Positions 60,641-64,000 of a stretch of DNA of 64,000 nucleotides are shown here, in pieces. The notes under the pieces are model-generated. The model did not search any database and was not told the DNA's origin. It saw nothing but the letters and a program-made list of their open reading frames with translations. The stretch covers positions 1,488,001-1,552,000 of the forward strand of contig OZ252212.1 in NCBI GenBank assembly GCA_965248955.1. The letters are read 5' to 3'. Both the position numbers and the translations under genes were made by a program. Position 1 is the stretch's first letter. The number at the start of each line of letters is the position of its first letter. The DNA comes from DAOUJH01 sp965248955. GTDB taxonomy: Bacteria > Chloroflexota > Dehalococcoidia > Lucifugimonadales > QGNO01.

Positions 60641-61678
60641 CTAGCTCATTTCCGCCAGCGCTTCTTTGACTTTGTCCGCGTTTTCACTTGGCATCCAGCT
60701 GGTCCATCTGTCCTCGTAGGTTTGCAGGTAGTAGATAGCGGCTTTCTCCCAGTCGCCCTGGATGTCGTTGTCTATAGCCCAAGCCGCCGTCACGTTGATG
60801 GGTTGTAGCCCCACGTTCATCTTACGGAGCATCTCGACAACATCGGGGGCCAGGTCCTCGAGGCTGCTATGGATGCCCTTGTCAACAGGCAGGGTCTCAT
60901 AGGCGCAAGCCTCGGCGGGTGTGTAGGTAGCGTCATCGCGCCCTTTGATGACCTCTTCCCAGCACGATTCCGTGTATTGGGGCTCTTCCAGGACCACCCA
61001 GTCGTACTTCCCCATGAGAGAGGTGGGGGCCCAGTAGTAACCGAAAACAGGATCGCCCCTCTCCTGAGGTCCTGCTAGGCCGGCGTCCATGGCCGCTGAG
61101 GTGCCCGTGTCGATCATGTTGTAGTACTCGTCCAAGCCGTAAGCCGCGAACTTGGCGCGGTTGATCTCCGCGCATTGCCAGCCGATGATGCAGTTGATGA
61201 AGGCGCCCTTGGAGCGCTCCTCAGGATCGGGCAGGGCTGCGACCACTTCGGGCTTCTTCATGTCCTCGACGGACGTGATACCGTACTCCTCTGCGAAGTA
61301 CGTAGGCACGACGAAGAACTGTGGGCCGCCCTCGTAGGTCTCCCCTAGATTGATGACGTTGCCCGCCGCCGTCTCTTCGTTGTACCAGTCGATGAGGTTC
61401 TGTTGCCACAGCTCCATATTCAGATGAATCTCACCGGTGGCCAGTGTTGCCTGCATGATGACCGTCGACATCTCTATGGTCTCCACAGGATACTCGTAGC
61501 CGTTCTCCACAACGAATTTGACCAGCGCGTTGTTGATCCAATGCGACTCGAACTGCTGATCGCTCAGCTTGATAGTGGGTTTCTCTTCTTCAGATGAACA
61601 TGCGGCGAAGAGGGGAAGCGCCAACAGGGCGACGGCTATCAAGAAAAGCTTAGCCTTCATTTCAAACAGTGGTTTCAT
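60641..61678 (-). CDS. proX: Glycine betaine ABC transporter substrate-binding lipoprotein
   Basis: A ProX/OpuAC-type binding protein of about 345 residues. The signal peptide ends in the lipobox LFAAC with lipidated C27. Tyr/Trp-rich segments (such as FGYYWAPTSLMGKYDWVVLEEP) suit the aromatic cage for betaine. I chose the ATG at 61678, six bases after AAGGAG. The proW gene lies upstream with a 38-base gap. Confidence 0.88.
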   Translation of the reverse strand: MKPLFEMKAKLFLIAVALLALPLFAACSSEEEKPTIKLSDQQFESHWINNALVKFVVENGYEYPVETIEMSTVIMQATLATGEIHLNMELWQQNLIDWYNEETAAGNVINLGETYEGGPQFFVVPTYFAEEYGITSVEDMKKPEVVAALPDPEERSKGAFINCIIGWQCAEINRAKFAAYGLDEYYNMIDTGTSAAMDAGLAGPQERGDPVFGYYWAPTSLMGKYDWVVLEEPQYTESCWEEVIKGRDDATYTPAEACAYETLPVDKGIHSSLEDLAPDVVEMLRKMNVGLQPINVTAAWAIDNDIQGDWEKAAIYYLQTYEDRWTSWMPSENADKVKEALAEMS

Positions 61679-61716
61679 AGTCAACTCCTTTAGCTATTTA
61701 TAGTGCACAGGGAAGG

Positions 61717-62577
61717 TTAGGTAGATCTAGCCCTCCTTCCCCTTGCAAGCCCTTGTGTAATACGGTCGATGATGATGGCCATGATGACGATGCCTAGTCC
61801 TCCTAGGAAACCTCGGCCCACCTCTAGCCGCGCGATGCCGTTCAACACCTCAATCCCCAGTCCCTTCGCTCCTATCATAGAGGCGATGACCACCATGGCC
61901 AAGGCCATCATGATGGTCTGATTGATTCCTGCCATGATAGTGGGAACAGCCATGGGAAGCTGGACCTTGACTAGTATCTGACGCGAGGTGGAGCCAAAGG
62001 CCCGCGCTGCTTCTACTACTTCGGGGTCCACCTGTCGAATGCCCAGGTTGGTCAGTCGGATCAAGGGTGGAACAGCGTAGATGAGGGTTGCCATGATTGC
62101 CGGGGTCTTCCCCAGCCCAAAGAGCATGATGGCCGGGACCAGATACACAAAGCTGGGCATGGTCTGCATGCCATCCAGGATGGGCCTGATGATGACGTCA
62201 AATCGGTCGCTCTTAGCTCCCAGGATCCCAAGGGGCATGCCAATCCCGACAGCCAGCAAGGTGGCTGTGACGAGGATGGCTAAGGTCTGCATAGCAAAGT
62301 CTAGAAGCCCTAACACGCCCATCAAGAAAAGCAGCACCACGGCAACTGCCGCGATTTTTCGTCCAACAATCCTCCAAGCCAAAAGCGCGATAACTCCCAT
62401 AACAAACCACCAGGGGAGCCATAGGAGAAACTTCTCCAAGGGTACCTGGATCGCCAGGACACCGGTATTGATGGCGCTGAAGATGGGGTCCCAGTTCTTG
62501 ACGACCCAGCGTATAGAGGTATCAATCCACCGTTGGATGTCTGCGCGTATTACCCAGTTCTCTGGAAACTCAAACAT
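61717..62577 (-). CDS. proW: Glycine betaine ABC transporter permease
   Basis: A 286-residue ProW/OpuAB permease with about six membrane helices and the EAA-type cytoplasmic loop (about residues 195-215: AAR-AFGSTSRQILVKVQLP). It forms the transporter with ProX and ProV. Reads toward proX, whose stop faces proV. Leader of about 200 bases upstream. Confidence 0.92.
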   Translation of the reverse strand: MFEFPENWVIRADIQRWIDTSIRWVVKNWDPIFSAINTGVLAIQVPLEKFLLWLPWWFVMGVIALLAWRIVGRKIAAVAVVLLFLMGVLGLLDFAMQTLAILVTATLLAVGIGMPLGILGAKSDRFDVIIRPILDGMQTMPSFVYLVPAIMLFGLGKTPAIMATLIYAVPPLIRLTNLGIRQVDPEVVEAARAFGSTSRQILVKVQLPMAVPTIMAGINQTIMMALAMVVIASMIGAKGLGIEVLNGIARLEVGRGFLGGLGIVIMAIIIDRITQGLARGRRARST

Positions 62578-62987
62578 TGGTCTATAAAATTCCTCTCTAT
62601 TTCGTGTCTATGGGACAAAGCAATAATGACCTAGGGAAACAATGGGGGAAACCTACGAGCGGGGGCGGATGATTGAAACGACCGAAACCTTGAAGACGAG
62701 AAGAAATATTCCTTGTGGCTTGAGAATTAGCCTTTACTGTACCTCATAAACAGTATACCCCCCGTGTAATTCTTTGAACGGGCTAACCTTATACGGGATA
62801 CGGGCGCATGTCAAATTCTAAATTGCGTTTATACGGGCTGGGTCTAATCTTGACGGATAAAACTTTCACAAGTTTTTAAACGGCGGGCTGTCCCGGCTTC
62901 GGCTATGTTGTAAACAGACCCCTGTGCAGCTAAAAGCTTCGGTATTTCTGGTAAGCTAAGCCTAGCTTAGCAACACCTGGAGAACCA
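62578..62987. other. Intergenic region, proW to truncated MFS
   Basis: 410 bases, with the proW promoter, three ATACGGG motifs, and the inverted repeat TACTGT-N9-ACAGTA (62735-62755) in the proW leader. No riboswitch I recognise. Confidence 0.45.
62786..62814 (-). promoter_or_regulatory. proW-proX promoter with triple CCCGTAT sites
   Basis: On the minus strand: TTGACA (62814-62809), 17-base spacer, TAAGGT (62791-62786), the same boxes as proV. ATACGGG (reverse complement of CCCGTAT) sits at 62791-62797, 62798-62804 and 62831-62837. Confidence 0.6.
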
Positions 62988-64000
62988 GTGATCCAAGCTA
63001 CACAAGTTAGGTTTTCTCGGCTGCCAACATTCGCTGCCTTACATCACCGGGACTACCGTTACCTATGGACAGGCAGCACCTTTGCCGGGATGGGCGTCTG
63101 GTCAATGATAGTTGCCAGGGGCTGGCTGGTGTTCAATCTGACTGAATCCTCGTCGCTGATGGTCGGGGTAGTCACGTTTGCCGCAATGATTCCACTCATC
63201 ATTGCCGCGCCCTTGGGCGGACTGCTTGCCGACCGCTTTGACCGTCGGAAGATGATTGCTCTAGGCTACGGGGTCAATTTGTTGCAGGCGCTGCTGCTCA
63301 CGGTCTTGATTGCCGTTGATGCCGTGCAGGTTTGGCAAGTGATAACTTTCGCCTTCATAAGCGGGTGTGTCAGGGCGATGATCATGCCTAGCATGCAGGC
63401 TTTAATCCCCAATTTAGTACCGCGCAGGGATTTGCTCAACGCAGTAGCTCTTTCTGGCATTGCCATTCACGGCTCACGCATTGGAGGGCCCGGCTTGGCC
63501 GCGCCGCTGCTGGCCACGGTTGGCGTGGGAGGCGCATTCCTGCTGAGCGTCTTCTTCTACGCCGCAGGAGCCTTCTTTGTCTTGCGGGTGAACACCATTT
63601 CTAGAGGTGAAGTACGTTCTGAACAAGGTATGGTACGCAACCTGACAGAGGGGCTTGTCTACGCGTATCGTCACGCCACCATAGGACTGATGGTTCTCCT
63701 GGTGGCCCTGCACTGTTCGTTGACCATGTCCTTCGAATCAATGCTGCCGGTGTTTTCTCAGAGAGAACTGGGGGCCGGAGGATCAGTATTCAGCGTGCTC
63801 ATCATGGCCACCGGTGGCGGTGCTCTCATCGGGGTTCTCGTACTGGCCAGTCTGACGCGTAGTCGATGGACTGGCTGGTTTCTGCTGGCCACGGGACTGA
63901 CCAGTGGGTTGACTCCCCTAGCCCTGGCCGCCTCCTCGACCCTGCCTCTGGCGTTCTTAGCAGCGGTCGGGATGGGGGCCTCTCAGGCGACCTTCATGGC
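62988..64000 (+). CDS. MFS exporter, truncated by the window end
   Basis: GTG start at 62988, with GGAG five bases upstream. The frame remains open to the last base and encodes at least 337 residues of an MFS_3/EntS-like exporter: the loop motif ADRFDRRKM (about residues 83-91) and IVARGWLVFNLTESSSLMVGVV near the start, as in the MFS gene at 32060. The C-terminal helices lie beyond the window. Confidence 0.85.
   Translation, partial: MIQATQVRFSRLPTFAALHHRDYRYLWTGSTFAGMGVWSMIVARGWLVFNLTESSSLMVGVVTFAAMIPLIIAAPLGGLLADRFDRRKMIALGYGVNLLQALLLTVLIAVDAVQVWQVITFAFISGCVRAMIMPSMQALIPNLVPRRDLLNAVALSGIAIHGSRIGGPGLAAPLLATVGVGGAFLLSVFFYAAGAFFVLRVNTISRGEVRSEQGMVRNLTEGLVYAYRHATIGLMVLLVALHCSLTMSFESMLPVFSQRELGAGGSVFSVLIMATGGGALIGVLVLASLTRSRWTGWFLLATGLTSGLTPLALAASSTLPLAFLAAVGMGASQATFM

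Noticed and set aside
1..64000. Ribosomal RNA operon
   Set aside because: No stretch with rRNA-like conserved motifs seen; only one tRNA found.

Overview
This 64 kb window looks like chromosomal DNA from an uncultivated member of the Chloroflexota (Dehalococcoidia/SAR202-like). That is an inference from gene content: a UPF0182 protein, a FakA-FakB pair beside recG and rpmB, several polyprenol-type glycosyltransferases, an LLM-class oxidoreductase, and many MFS and ABC transporters. No rRNA gene is present to settle the taxonomy. Most of the sequence is GC-rich and densely coding. A few AT-richer patches (about 12.9-14.5 kb, 22.5-24.2 kb and 25.8-26.5 kb) look acquired.

Layout. 0-7.6 kb is a tightly coupled + strand operon: UPF0182 - argD - argG - clan AA aspartic protease - argH - rpe. 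7.6-12.9 kb holds rpmB (minus strand), then fakA-like, degV and recG. 12.9-14.5 kb is a compact type II restriction-modification pair whose nuclease matches the BglII active-site spacing; it sits between recG and argS, with a decayed argS-like fragment behind it. 14.8-22.5 kb holds argS, an MFS transporter, a methyltransferase, tRNA-Pro(GGG), endonuclease V, prfB with its programmed frameshift, and a Rieske/MBL gene pair. 22.5-26.4 kb is accessory: a SeqA/EVE-like protein with an AlbA_2 protein, an orphan phage capsid and head adaptor pair, and a Lnu-like nucleotidyltransferase. 26.5-37.5 kb holds CNNM/CBS, tilS, a glycosyltransferase, a Doc fragment, a micro-operon of two tiny genes, an M19 dipeptidase, an MFS exporter, a solute-binding lipoprotein and an ABC exporter. 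37.5-47.6 kb holds a ribbon-helix-helix regulator with flanking operators, a two-subunit TPP decarboxylase, a frameshifted RRM protein, a flippase-like protein, rsmG, sppA, an acetolactate-synthase-like enzyme, an LLM oxidoreductase, yqeY, rpsU and a serine hydrolase. 47.6-59 kb holds an MFS gene behind a terminator-like leader, a lipoprotein, a repeat cluster, a universal stress protein, a full-length Lhr helicase, two glycosyltransferases and thrB. 59-64 kb is a glycine-betaine transporter split into convergent proV and proW-proX units that meet at a perfect 62-bp palindrome, followed by a truncated MFS gene.

Themes. Arginine biosynthesis, fatty-acid activation, tRNA/translation maintenance and osmoprotection are the recognisable housekeeping functions. 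The signals most worth following are: (1) four genes (recG, an MFS transporter, an ABC ATPase and a flippase) whose conserved N-termini lie upstream of any ATG/GTG/TTG, with Shine-Dalgarno-like sequence before ACG, ATC or ATA; (2) a recurring CCCGTAT motif in transporter promoters, doubled at proV and tripled at proW; (3) two promoter-terminator leaders just in front of genes; (4) the BglII-like R-M insertion; (5) the aspartic protease inside the arg operon; and (6) several small genes, including a 27-residue membrane peptide.
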